Source of the DNA: Hyphomicrobiales bacterium
GTDB taxonomy: Bacteria > Pseudomonadota > Alphaproteobacteria > Rhizobiales > Rhizobiaceae
Direction of reading: 5' to 3'
Length of the DNA stretch: 7,533 nt
Assembly (NCBI GenBank): GCA_011087745.1
Contig: JAALLB010000079.1
Span: forward strand, 1-7,533
This document shows positions 1 through 6,660 of this stretch, piece by piece. The stretch's first letter is position 1. Every line of letters begins with the position of its first letter. Made by a program: the position numbers and the translations under genes. The notes beneath the pieces are model-generated. The model was not told the DNA's origin. It did not search any database and worked only from the letters and a program-made list of their open reading frames with translations.

Positions 1-2
1 TT

Positions 3-154
3 CATAGCCCACCCTTATCAGAGATAAATCCTGAAATCAACTTGGCATTACCACTTCAAGACCAGCTGCAGGCCTTATGGTTGCCGGCAAACCGTTAGGT
101 GAAAAAGAACTGGTTTCCGTAGGACTGAGCATTGAAAAAATATTAAATGCCTAG
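3..154 (+). pseudogene. Possible amidase C-terminal remnant, frame-disrupted
   Basis: Frame 2 reads from just after a TGA at 32-34 to a TAG at 152-154. It contains RPAAGLMVAGKPLGEKEL and ends GLSIEKILNA, which resembles the last segment of amidase-signature enzymes (a GLPVGLxxxG strand, then a spacer and a final helix like LLAIGLALEKVL). Frame 2 is closed upstream by stops at 5-7 and 32-34. Frame 3 is open from position 3 to a TAG at 96-98 and reads SEINPEINLALP, so joining frame 3 to frame 2 near 48-55 gives one continuous amidase-like tail. That implies a frameshift, probably with loss of the loop normally found between these parts. The match is from memory of the family and is short. It could be a decayed gene, a sequencing error in an intact gene, or coincidence. 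The catalytic Ser-Ser-Lys region would lie outside the window. Confidence 0.38.
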
Positions 155-155
155 T

Positions 156-183
156 TTGCAAGTTTTAAAAAATCAGATAATTT
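156..183 (+). promoter_or_regulatory. Weak sigma70-like promoter candidate for adhC
   Basis: TTGCAA at 156-161 is followed 16 nt later by TAATTT at 178-183, in the AT-rich gap between the amidase-like tail and adhC. The fit to the consensus is modest and the region is AT-rich enough for chance matches. No operator-like repeat is obvious here. Confidence 0.22.
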
Positions 184-212
184 GAAGAAAAATATTACCA
201 AGGGATACTCAA

Positions 213-1322
213 ATGAAAACACGTGCCGCAGTTGCTTTTGAAGCAGGAAAACCTCTTGAAATCGTAGATGTAGATCTCGAAGGTCCAAAGGAAGGTGAAG
301 TTCTGGTTGAAATCAAGGCAACTGGCATTTGTCACACAGATGAATTCACATTGTCTGGCGCCGACCCCGAAGGCATTTTTCCAGCTATTCTTGGCCATGA
401 AGGCGCTGGCATCGTGGTTGATGTGGGTCCGGGCGTTACAACGCTCAAGAAAGGCAATCACGTTATCCCGCTATATACGCCTGAGTGCCGCGAGTGTGAT
501 TACTGTACGTCTGGCAAGACCAATCTTTGTCAGTCCATTCGAGAAACACAGGGTCGCGGCGTAATGCCAGACGGTACATCGCGCTTTTCAATCAAGGGCA
601 AAAAAGCATTTCATTACATGGGCACATCAACCTTTGCCAACCATACAGTAGTCCCTGAGATTGCTCTTGCAAAAGTACGCGAAGATGCAGCATTTGAATC
701 AATTTGCTATATTGGTTGCGGCGTAACAACCGGCATTGGCGCGGTAATCAATACGGCAAAAGTACAACCAGGTGACAACGTCGTTGTCTTTGGTCTTGGC
801 GGCATTGGCCTAAACGTAATTCAGGGTGCACGCCTAGCAGGTGCCAATATGATTGTTGGTGTTGATCTTAATCCGGCACGTCAAGCTTGGGGCGAAAAGT
901 TTGGCATGACGCATTTTGTCAATCCAAATGAAATCGAGGGCGATCTTGTTCCATATATTGTTGATCTCACAAAAGGTGGCGCTGATTATTCTTTTGAGTG
1001 TATCGGCAATGTAAATGTCATGCGCGATGCGCTTGAGTGTTGCCATAAAGGTTGGGGCACATCCATCATCATCGGTGTTGCAGGTGCTAGCCAGGAAATT
1101 TCTACCCGTCCATTCCAGCTCGTAACGGGTCGCAACTGGCGCGGTACTGCATTTGGTGGCGCTAAAGGCAGAACAGACGTTCCAAAAATAGTTGATTGGT
1201 ACATGGATGGTAAAATCGAAATTGACCCAATGATCACCCACACAATGGGGCTGGATGATATCAACAACGGCTTCGATCTAATGAGCAAAGGTGAAAGCAT
1301 CCGGGGTGTTGTAAAATTCTAG
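213..1322 (+). CDS. adhC: S-(hydroxymethyl)glutathione dehydrogenase / class III alcohol dehydrogenase
   Basis: This cytoplasmic zinc enzyme oxidises S-hydroxymethylglutathione, the spontaneous adduct of formaldehyde and glutathione, to S-formylglutathione with NAD+. It is the first enzymatic step of formaldehyde detoxification; many members also reduce S-nitrosoglutathione. The 369-residue length is normal for class III. Catalytic zinc ligands are visible as C40 (GICHTDE), H62 (GHEGAG) and C169 (YIGCGVTTG). The structural zinc cysteines are C92, C95, C98 and C106. The Rossmann motif GLGGIG is at 194-199, with D218 at the end of the second strand as expected for NAD+. R110 before ETQGRG and the MPDGTSRF stretch are typical of class III, where the arginine binds the glutathione carboxylate. 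AAGGGA at 200-205, 7 nt before the ATG, supports the start. The VOC gene follows 1 nt after the stop, and fghA, the next pathway step, lies further along the same strand. The symbol frmA is used for the same enzyme in enterobacteria. Confidence 0.97.
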   Translation: MKTRAAVAFEAGKPLEIVDVDLEGPKEGEVLVEIKATGICHTDEFTLSGADPEGIFPAILGHEGAGIVVDVGPGVTTLKKGNHVIPLYTPECRECDYCTSGKTNLCQSIRETQGRGVMPDGTSRFSIKGKKAFHYMGTSTFANHTVVPEIALAKVREDAAFESICYIGCGVTTGIGAVINTAKVQPGDNVVVFGLGGIGLNVIQGARLAGANMIVGVDLNPARQAWGEKFGMTHFVNPNEIEGDLVPYIVDLTKGGADYSFECIGNVNVMRDALECCHKGWGTSIIIGVAGASQEISTRPFQLVTGRNWRGTAFGGAKGRTDVPKIVDWYMDGKIEIDPMITHTMGLDDINNGFDLMSKGESIRGVVKF

Positions 1323-1323
1323 C

Positions 1324-1776
1324 ATGACTAAACCAAAATTCATTGGCATAAATCACGTAGCACTGGAAGTCGACGATATCGATGAAGCCCTGGAGTTTTA
1401 TGGGCAATTTTTTGATTTTACCCTGCAGAACCGAAGTACAACCATGGCTTTTATAGAAATGGGAGATCAATTTATTGCTCTCTCATCCCCTCGTAAGCAA
1501 TCCAGAGATGATGGCAGGCACTTCGGTCTGGTTGTTGATCAGCGAGAAGGCTTACGAGAAAAACTGGAGGCTGCAGGTGTTGAAATCGTGACGCCCAGGC
1601 GTCTTGATTTCATGGATCCTTGGGGCAACCGCATAGAGATTGTACCATATGAGGATATTCAGTTTGTGAAGCAACAAGGTGCATTAAAAATGCTTGGTGC
1701 TGGTGAGTTGCGCAAGACCGATGCTGCAAAACAAGAATTGCGCCAAAAGGGCATCAGACCACCAGCTGATGCTTAA
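1324..1776 (+). CDS. VOC (glyoxalase/bleomycin-resistance fold) family protein
   Basis: This 150-residue protein belongs to the vicinal oxygen chelate superfamily, whose members include glyoxalase I, extradiol dioxygenases and FosA-type enzymes. It has two beta-alpha-beta-beta-beta units. The first starts with NHVALEVDDIDEALEFYG, containing H11, a typical first metal ligand. The second starts with HFGLVVD around residues 66-72 (H66) and ends DPWGNRIEIVPY, containing D98 and E105, the usual last metal ligand. The tail from about residue 115 is charged and ends in RPPADA; it looks flexible. The exact reaction cannot be read from the sequence. The start ATG is separated from the adhC TAG by one base and has no clear Shine-Dalgarno at normal spacing, so it is probably translated by coupling to adhC. 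This suggests a role near thiol or aldehyde metabolism, for example on a glutathione adduct, which is inference from position only. Confidence 0.88.
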   Translation: MTKPKFIGINHVALEVDDIDEALEFYGQFFDFTLQNRSTTMAFIEMGDQFIALSSPRKQSRDDGRHFGLVVDQREGLREKLEAAGVEIVTPRRLDFMDPWGNRIEIVPYEDIQFVKQQGALKMLGAGELRKTDAAKQELRQKGIRPPADA

Positions 1777-1799
1777 TGGATAATCTTTTCAAATTCTAT

Positions 1800-1803
1800 A
1801 GGG
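1800..1803 (+). promoter_or_regulatory. Ribosome binding site deciding the DUF188 start
   Basis: AGGG lies 7 nt before the ATG at 1811 but only 4 nt before the in-frame TTG at 1808. The spacing favours the ATG. Confidence 0.5.
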
Positions 1804-1810
1804 TAACTTG

Positions 1811-2260
1811 ATGATCCTCTACGTAGATGCCGATGCATGCCCTGTTAAAGCAGAAGTTATCAAGGTCGCTGAACGTCACAATATAAAAGTAATTCAAGTC
1901 GCCGATGGCGGCTTGCGTCCTTCCAGAGACCCAATGGTTCAAAATGTCATCGTAACGCAAGGTGCAGATGCGGCTGATGACTGGATTGCTGAAAACATCA
2001 CTGGTAATGACATTTGCATCACCAATGACATACCGCTCGCAAAACGTTGCCTTGAAAAACAGGCGAAAGCCGTAAAACCCAATGGCAAACTCTTTGATGA
2101 GGCCAACATTAGCATGGCCCTCGCAATGCGTGAGATCAACCAGCACATCCGCGAAAGCCAACAGACGCAAACCTATAATGCAGGATTCACACAAAAAGAC
2201 CGCTCAAACTTCTTGCAGGAACTTGAGCGCTTGATACAACAGGGTAAAAGAACATCCTGA
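1811..2260 (+). CDS. YaiI/YqxD family (DUF188) protein
   Basis: This 149-residue protein belongs to the widespread YaiI/YqxD family, related to PIN-like nuclease folds but without a well-established activity. Family hallmarks are all present: an N-terminal VDADACPVK strand-loop with the conserved Asp and Cys (residues 5-13), GADAADDWI (51-59), ITNDIPLA (70-77) and FTQKDRSNF near the C-terminus (126-134). The clustered acidic residues in the first three motifs are consistent with a metal site, as in PIN domains, although catalysis is unproven for the family. The length matches the usual 145-155 residues. The ATG at 1811 is preferred over a TTG one codon upstream because of ribosome binding site spacing. 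It sits 34 nt after the VOC gene and 32 nt before the XRE regulator, on the same strand, so co-transcription is likely. Nothing links it mechanistically to formaldehyde metabolism. Confidence 0.93.
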   Translation: MILYVDADACPVKAEVIKVAERHNIKVIQVADGGLRPSRDPMVQNVIVTQGADAADDWIAENITGNDICITNDIPLAKRCLEKQAKAVKPNGKLFDEANISMALAMREINQHIRESQQTQTYNAGFTQKDRSNFLQELERLIQQGKRTS

Positions 2261-2292
2261 ACGGGGCTGCCCTAACAGACTGGATTCCTCCC

Positions 2293-2652
2293 ATGAGTGA
2301 AAATACAGACGAAGAACTTACCATTCTTGATGCAACAAGTGACTTTGATACCCTTGGTGGGCGCATTGTGCGTGCCCGCGAAGCGCTTAACCTTGATGAA
2401 AAAGAAGCTTCCAGGCGCGTTGGCGTTACGCTTGACACTTACAAAAACTGGGAAACCGATCGTGATGAGCCGCGTGCCAACAAGCTCTCAATGCTTGCCA
2501 TGTGTTTAAGTGTCAGCCCAACCTGGTTACTGTACGGACGCGGAAAATCTCCAATTTCTGAAAGTGTCAGCGAAGAAGTTACCAATATCAGAGAACAACT
2601 TGCACGCGTCAATGATCTACAAGAACAAACAGCTCAGCAATCAAGATGTTAA
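2293..2652 (+). CDS. XRE-family helix-turn-helix transcriptional regulator
   Basis: This is a small, 119-residue DNA-binding protein. Residues 1-20 are an acidic, probably disordered leader. Residues about 21-82 form a Cro/C1-type five-helix domain: LGGRIVRAREALNL (helix 1), DEKEASRRVGVTLDTYKNWE (helices 2-3, the HTH), DEPRANKLSMLAMCLSVSPTWLLYG (helices 4-5, with the usual PTWLLYG end). Residues about 92-115 are rich in Glu, Gln and Leu (SEEVTNIREQLARVNDLQEQ) and could form a short coiled coil for dimerisation. There is no ligand-binding or peptidase domain, so any signal sensed is not evident. The start ATG has only a weak GGA 8 nt upstream (2282-2284). It lies between the DUF188 gene and fghA. 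A role as local regulator of the cluster is plausible from position, but no operator repeat could be identified to support it. Confidence 0.88.
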   Translation: MSENTDEELTILDATSDFDTLGGRIVRAREALNLDEKEASRRVGVTLDTYKNWETDRDEPRANKLSMLAMCLSVSPTWLLYGRGKSPISESVSEEVTNIREQLARVNDLQEQTAQQSRC

Positions 2653-2703
2653 ATCAGGCAGTTGCCCGTTTGATAAAACGAGAACAGGACTAAGGTAATT
2701 CCC

Positions 2704-3534
2704 ATGCAAATCATCAATGAAAACACCTCACATGGTGGTCGCCAACTTGTCATAACCCATGACAGCGAAACATGTAATTGCGAGATGAAGTTCTCCGTTT
2801 TTCTACCGCCACAAGCAAAAGCCAAGCCTTGCCCGGTTCTGTATTATTTATCCGGTTTGACCTGCTCCCATGCAAATGTAACTGAAAAAGGTGAATTCCG
2901 AGCCGCTGCTGCTGAACACGGGATCATTATTGTTTGTCCTGACACATCGCCGCGCGGTGACAATGTGGCAGATGAAGATGTTTATTTCTTTGGTTTAGGT
3001 GCCGGGTTTTACGTTGATGCTTCTGAGGCACCTTTCAGTGAACATTATAATATGTACTCATACGTGACGAAAGAACTCCCAAAACTGATTGCAGAAGAGT
3101 TCAACGCCGATATGTCTTGTCAGTCTATCACGGGTCATTCCATGGGCGGACATGGCGCCATGATCTGTGCATTGAAAAATCCTGATACGTACACATCCGT
3201 TTCAGCCTTTGCACCGATTTGCGCTCCCTCACAAGCTGAATGGGGTCAAAATGCTTTCTCCAAATACCTTGGATCAGACAAGAGCAGCTGGAGAGCATTT
3301 GACACGGTTGCCTTGATTGAAGATGGCAACAAGGTTCCAGAGATTTTGGTTGATCAGGGTACTGCAGATGAGTTTCTGGAGACAGGTATTCGGGTTCCGC
3401 TATTGGAAAAAGCCTGCAGCGAAAATGGAGTTGATCTAACCCTACGCATGCATGACGGATATGATCATTCATATTACTTCATCTCATCTTTCATGGCCGA
3501 TCATATTGCTTGGCATGCCAAGCGTCTTGGGTAG
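2704..3534 (+). CDS. fghA: S-formylglutathione hydrolase
   Basis: This cytoplasmic serine hydrolase of the esterase D family splits S-formylglutathione into formate and glutathione, completing the step begun by the upstream dehydrogenase. The 276-residue length is typical (about 275-285). The nucleophile elbow GHSMGGHGA places the catalytic serine at S146. D222 in DQGTADEFL and H255 in DGYDHSYYF complete the alpha/beta-hydrolase triad. Other family signatures are YYLSGLTCSHANVTEKG (residues 48-64, including the conserved C54), PDTSPRGDNVADE (79-91) and the GFYVDA segment (101-106). AAGG at 2692-2695, 8 nt before the ATG, supports the start. The 51-nt gap before the gene holds no clear terminator or promoter. 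The MFS gene starts about 5 nt after the stop, suggesting co-translation. Gene position together with adhC on one strand makes the assignment secure. Confidence 0.97.
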   Translation: MQIINENTSHGGRQLVITHDSETCNCEMKFSVFLPPQAKAKPCPVLYYLSGLTCSHANVTEKGEFRAAAAEHGIIIVCPDTSPRGDNVADEDVYFFGLGAGFYVDASEAPFSEHYNMYSYVTKELPKLIAEEFNADMSCQSITGHSMGGHGAMICALKNPDTYTSVSAFAPICAPSQAEWGQNAFSKYLGSDKSSWRAFDTVALIEDGNKVPEILVDQGTADEFLETGIRVPLLEKACSENGVDLTLRMHDGYDHSYYFISSFMADHIAWHAKRLG

Positions 3535-3539
3535 AGGTT

Positions 3540-4826
3540 TTGGAGCAATCCAAAAACTCACAATTGGGTAGTACGCGCGCCTGGTTTATCTGGCTGTTTG
3601 CAGCCCTTTCCTTTGGTTATGCATTTTTCCACCGGGTCGCGCCCAGTGTTATGGTATCTGACCTGATGGCAGAATTTGCCATTAGTGGCGCTGTATTGGG
3701 TACCCTTTCTGCGCTTTATTTCTATCCTTACGTCTTGATGCAGGTGCCACTAGGCGCATTGATTGATCGCCTAGGTGTTCGTGCACTACTTTCCACCGCG
3801 CTTCTAATAGGTGGGATTGGCTCGGTGCTTTTTGCCTTGGCTCAATCAATTGAAATGGCTTACCTCGGGCGCATGTTGATTGGCATTGGTTCTGCCGTCG
3901 GGTTTTTAAGCTCACTTGCTTTGGCAGGAAAATGGTTCCCTCCGCATCGTTTTGCTTTTCTGGCCGGCCTTGTCATGTTCTTCGGCATGATCAGCGGCAT
4001 TGCAGCATCAGGTCCCCTCGCAATATTTGTCGAGAACTATGGCTGGCGCTCAGCAATGTGGAGTCTTGGCGGGTTCAGTATCCTTTTGGCTGTATTGGTC
4101 TTCATTTTTGTTCGCAACGCTCCAGAAGGAACTGTAGAAGAAGAAAAAGCTGCGCCTCCAAAAGAAACCTGGAGCGCAATGTGGAAGGGCCTCAGACAAG
4201 CCACTTCAAACCTTGAAGTTTGGAAAGTTGCACTTGTTGCTTCAACCATGTCAGGCCCAATGCTCACTCTTGGGGGATTGTGGGGGACACCCTATTTGAT
4301 TTCAGCTTATGGCCTTGAAAAAACAGATGCTGCATTTCTGGTCTCGTTTTTGCTTCTGGGCTGGGCAATCGGAGCACCTTTTGCAGGATGGCTTTCAGAT
4401 CGTATTCGCCAACGCAAAAAAATCATTCTTGCGGGCTCCCTCATCGTAACATGCAGTGTTGGCGCAATTGCCTTTCTGCCGTTGCCGCCGTTGTGGATTA
4501 CTGTTGGGCTCATAATTTTGACCGGCATGAGTGGCGCAGCAATGACTGTTACATTCGCGCTGGTGCGTGAAGTTACCCCGTCAAATATCAGCAGCTCAGT
4601 AACGGGCATTGTAAACTCATTAACCGTTGCCTCGGGCGCAATCTTGCAACCTGCTGTGGGTTATGTACTGGACCAACTCTGGGACGGAACAACGGTTGAA
4701 GGCGCTCGGCTATACAGCATTGAAAACTATCAAACAGGATTTGCATTAATTTTTGCAACCTGCCTTGTGGGTCTGGTTATTTGCATGACCTTAAAAGACA
4801 GCCCATTTGCCAAATCTGCACAATAA
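3540..4826 (+). CDS. Major facilitator superfamily transporter, probable TTG start
   Basis: This is an inner-membrane secondary transporter of about 428 residues with roughly twelve hydrophobic segments in two bundles of six. Segment 1 is WFIWLFAALSFGYAFF, followed by HRVAPSVM, as in anion:cation symporter-like (UhpC/GlpT-related) members. The loop 2-3 signature PLGALIDRLGVRALL is at about residues 70-84. It is echoed in the second half by GWLSDRIRQRKKII (about 283-296). The charged central loop, about residues 192-227, contains PEGTVEEEKAAPPKE. The substrate cannot be deduced. There is no ATG before the first membrane segment. TTG codons at 3510, 3540 and 3564 are in frame. The TTG at 3540 is chosen because it avoids overlap with fghA and leaves a normal short cytoplasmic leader. 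AGAGG at 3533-3537 is nearby, though its 2-nt spacing is tight. The start is therefore uncertain, while the body and stop are firm. Confidence 0.9.
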   Translation: MEQSKNSQLGSTRAWFIWLFAALSFGYAFFHRVAPSVMVSDLMAEFAISGAVLGTLSALYFYPYVLMQVPLGALIDRLGVRALLSTALLIGGIGSVLFALAQSIEMAYLGRMLIGIGSAVGFLSSLALAGKWFPPHRFAFLAGLVMFFGMISGIAASGPLAIFVENYGWRSAMWSLGGFSILLAVLVFIFVRNAPEGTVEEEKAAPPKETWSAMWKGLRQATSNLEVWKVALVASTMSGPMLTLGGLWGTPYLISAYGLEKTDAAFLVSFLLLGWAIGAPFAGWLSDRIRQRKKIILAGSLIVTCSVGAIAFLPLPPLWITVGLIILTGMSGAAMTVTFALVREVTPSNISSSVTGIVNSLTVASGAILQPAVGYVLDQLWDGTTVEGARLYSIENYQTGFALIFATCLVGLVICMTLKDSPFAKSAQ

Positions 4827-4860
4827 CCTCTTGGTAACAAAAACTTCTGAAATTGTTCCA

Positions 4861-4887
4861 TTGTCGTAAAGGGAAAATTTTTATAAT
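4861..4887 (+). promoter_or_regulatory. Sigma70-like promoter candidate for fadD
   Basis: A perfect TATAAT at 4882-4887 has TTGTCG at 4861-4866 as a possible -35, spaced 15 nt (slightly short). It lies in the 146-nt gap between the MFS gene and fadD, about 85 nt before the fadD ATG. This suggests fadD can be transcribed independently of the formaldehyde cluster. No convincing terminator hairpin was seen after the MFS stop. Confidence 0.4.
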
Positions 4888-4959
4888 CGTCTTCTATTAA
4901 TGACAGAAAGTATTCACCCTTGAATTAAAAGCAAATTCAGTGAAAACTATCTGCATCTT

Positions 4960-4966
4960 GGAGGAG
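4960..4966 (+). promoter_or_regulatory. Strong Shine-Dalgarno deciding the fadD start
   Basis: GGAGGAG ends 6 nt before the ATG at 4973. An in-frame GTG at 4940 would extend the protein by 11 residues, but this ribosome binding site would then lie inside the coding region, so the ATG is preferred. Confidence 0.85.
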
Positions 4967-4972
4967 AAAATT

Positions 4973-6652
4973 ATGGCAGCTAAAAAGCCAACGAAAAATG
5001 AAGAAAAAATCTGGCTAAAATCATACCCACCCGAAATTGCACATGAAATACCGGAGCTATCGTATAGCTCTGTTGCTGGCTTGTTGGAGGATGCTTGCAA
5101 GAAATATGCTTCCAGTCCGGCATTTACCTGCATGGGCAAATCAATCAACTATTCCGAGCTGGATGAAAAATCAAAGATAATTGCTGGCTGGCTTCAAGCA
5201 AAGGGGCTGAAAAAGGGCGACCGTGTCGCCATCATGATGCCAAACATTCTACAATACACTGTAGTTCTTCCAGCCGTGCTTCGAGCAGGCTACGTTGTTG
5301 TAAATGTTAACCCTCTGTACACCCCAAGAGAACTTGAACATCAGCTCAAGGACAGTGGCGCTAAGGCCATCTTTGTTCTAGAAAACTTTGCAACCACCTT
5401 TGAACAGGTTCGCTCGAAAGTAGGCGTGGAACATGTAGTCGTTACAAGCATGGGTGACATGTTGGGCGGTCTTAAAGGCATGATTGTCAATCTTGTTGTT
5501 CGCAAGGTCAAAAAGCTGGTGCCAAGCTGGAACCTTCCAGGCCACCATAGTTTTAAATCGGTAATGAGCAGCAACCACCTGCTAACACCTGCTGAGTTAA
5601 CCCATGACGACATTGCTTTCCTCCAATATACCGGCGGCACTACGGGCGTTTCCAAAGGCGCCACACTCAGCAATTCAAATGTGCTTTCCAACACCTCACA
5701 AAATACTGAATGGCTAAATGTAGTCGAGGTGCCAGAAAACCCAACTTATATTTGTGCACTGCCGCTGTATCATATCTTCGCACTTGTCGTGAATATGATC
5801 ATGGGCATGAGATTGGGTGCACATAACGTTCTTATTCCAAACCCAAGGGACATTCCAGGATTTGTCAAAGAGCTTGGAAACTATGAGTTTAATGTATTTC
5901 CAGGGCTCAACACACTTTTCAATGCATTGCTCAATAATGAAGATTTCAGAAAACTGGATTTTAAAGCCCTCAAGCTGACGCTGGGCGGTGGCATGGCTGT
6001 ACAGCAACCGGTTGCTGAACGCTGGCAAGAACTAACCGGGTGTAATGTCTCGGAAGGATATGGTCTTTCAGAAACCTCGCCCGTTGCAACTGCAAACCGG
6101 TTTGATGCGGATAAATTCTCAGGCACAATTGGCCTCCCGCTTCCATCAACAGATATCTCAATTCGCGATGATGACGGAAAACTTGTTCCATTGGGCGATG
6201 TCGGTGAAATTTGCATACGCGGCCCACAAGTCATGGTCGGATACTGGGAACGTCCTGAAGCTACCGACCATGTAATGACCAAGGATGGTTTCTTTAAATC
6301 CGGCGATATGGGTTTCATGAACGAAAAAGGTCAAACCAAAATCGTTGATCGCAAGAAAGACATGATCCTTGTTTCTGGATTCAATGTTTATCCAAACGAA
6401 GTAGAAGAAGTCGCGGTTGGCCACGAACACATTCTGGAAGCTGCAGCCGTAGGTATACCTGATGATCATTCAGGTGAAGTTGTGAAACTGTTTGTAGTTA
6501 AAACTGACCCGTCTATTACAGAACAAGATGTTAAAGACTGGTGCAAAAAAGGCCTTACGAATTACAAGCGCCCACAACAGGTCGAGTTCCGTGATGAATT
6601 GCCAAAAACCAATGTTGGTAAAATTCTAAGACGAGAACTACGCGACAACTAA
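4973..6652 (+). CDS. fadD: Long-chain fatty-acid--CoA ligase
   Basis: This enzyme activates free long-chain fatty acids to acyl-CoA using ATP and CoA, via an acyl-adenylate. It feeds beta-oxidation or lipid synthesis and normally works at the inner face of the inner membrane. The protein is 559 residues, close to the 560 or so of bacterial FadD. The P-loop YTGGTTGVSKG is at 219-229 and the A5-type motif GYGLSETSP is at 362-370. The fatty-acyl-CoA synthetase signature runs from about 438 to 474 and includes SGDMG (D445), VDRKKD (R460) and SGFNVYPNE. The catalytic lysine of the C-terminal subdomain is K550 in PKTNVGKILRREL. All expected catalytic residues are present, so it should be active. 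The N-terminal leader is lysine-rich. It lies 146 nt after the MFS gene with its own promoter candidate, and its stop is 8 nt from the convergent MGMT-like gene. Chain-length preference cannot be judged by eye. Confidence 0.95.
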   Translation: MAAKKPTKNEEKIWLKSYPPEIAHEIPELSYSSVAGLLEDACKKYASSPAFTCMGKSINYSELDEKSKIIAGWLQAKGLKKGDRVAIMMPNILQYTVVLPAVLRAGYVVVNVNPLYTPRELEHQLKDSGAKAIFVLENFATTFEQVRSKVGVEHVVVTSMGDMLGGLKGMIVNLVVRKVKKLVPSWNLPGHHSFKSVMSSNHLLTPAELTHDDIAFLQYTGGTTGVSKGATLSNSNVLSNTSQNTEWLNVVEVPENPTYICALPLYHIFALVVNMIMGMRLGAHNVLIPNPRDIPGFVKELGNYEFNVFPGLNTLFNALLNNEDFRKLDFKALKLTLGGGMAVQQPVAERWQELTGCNVSEGYGLSETSPVATANRFDADKFSGTIGLPLPSTDISIRDDDGKLVPLGDVGEICIRGPQVMVGYWERPEATDHVMTKDGFFKSGDMGFMNEKGQTKIVDRKKDMILVSGFNVYPNEVEEVAVGHEHILEAAAVGIPDDHSGEVVKLFVVKTDPSITEQDVKDWCKKGLTNYKRPQQVEFRDELPKTNVGKILRRELRDN

Positions 6653-6660
6653 AAATACTC

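Noticed and set aside
834..1241. A 135-codon minus-strand open frame inside adhC
   Set aside because: It lies wholly within a gene with every class III dehydrogenase motif, and its translation is low-complexity in no recognisable family. It is a shadow frame.
3128..3472. A 114-codon minus-strand open frame inside fghA
   Set aside because: It is antisense to the catalytic region of the hydrolase, with no family resemblance or ribosome binding site support.
4940..4972. GTG start extending FadD by 11 residues
   Set aside because: The strong GGAGGAG at 4960-4966 is ideally placed for the ATG at 4973, and no comparable site precedes the GTG.
4827..4972. Small gene, RNA gene or terminator between the MFS gene and fadD
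   Set aside because: No stable hairpin with a T-run, no tRNA-like fold and no short open frame with a good ribosome binding site was seen. Only a promoter candidate is supportable.
5881..6318. A 145-codon minus-strand open frame inside fadD
   Set aside because: It is antisense to conserved acyl-CoA ligase motifs, Ser/Pro-rich and without recognisable domains, as expected for a shadow of a coding strand.
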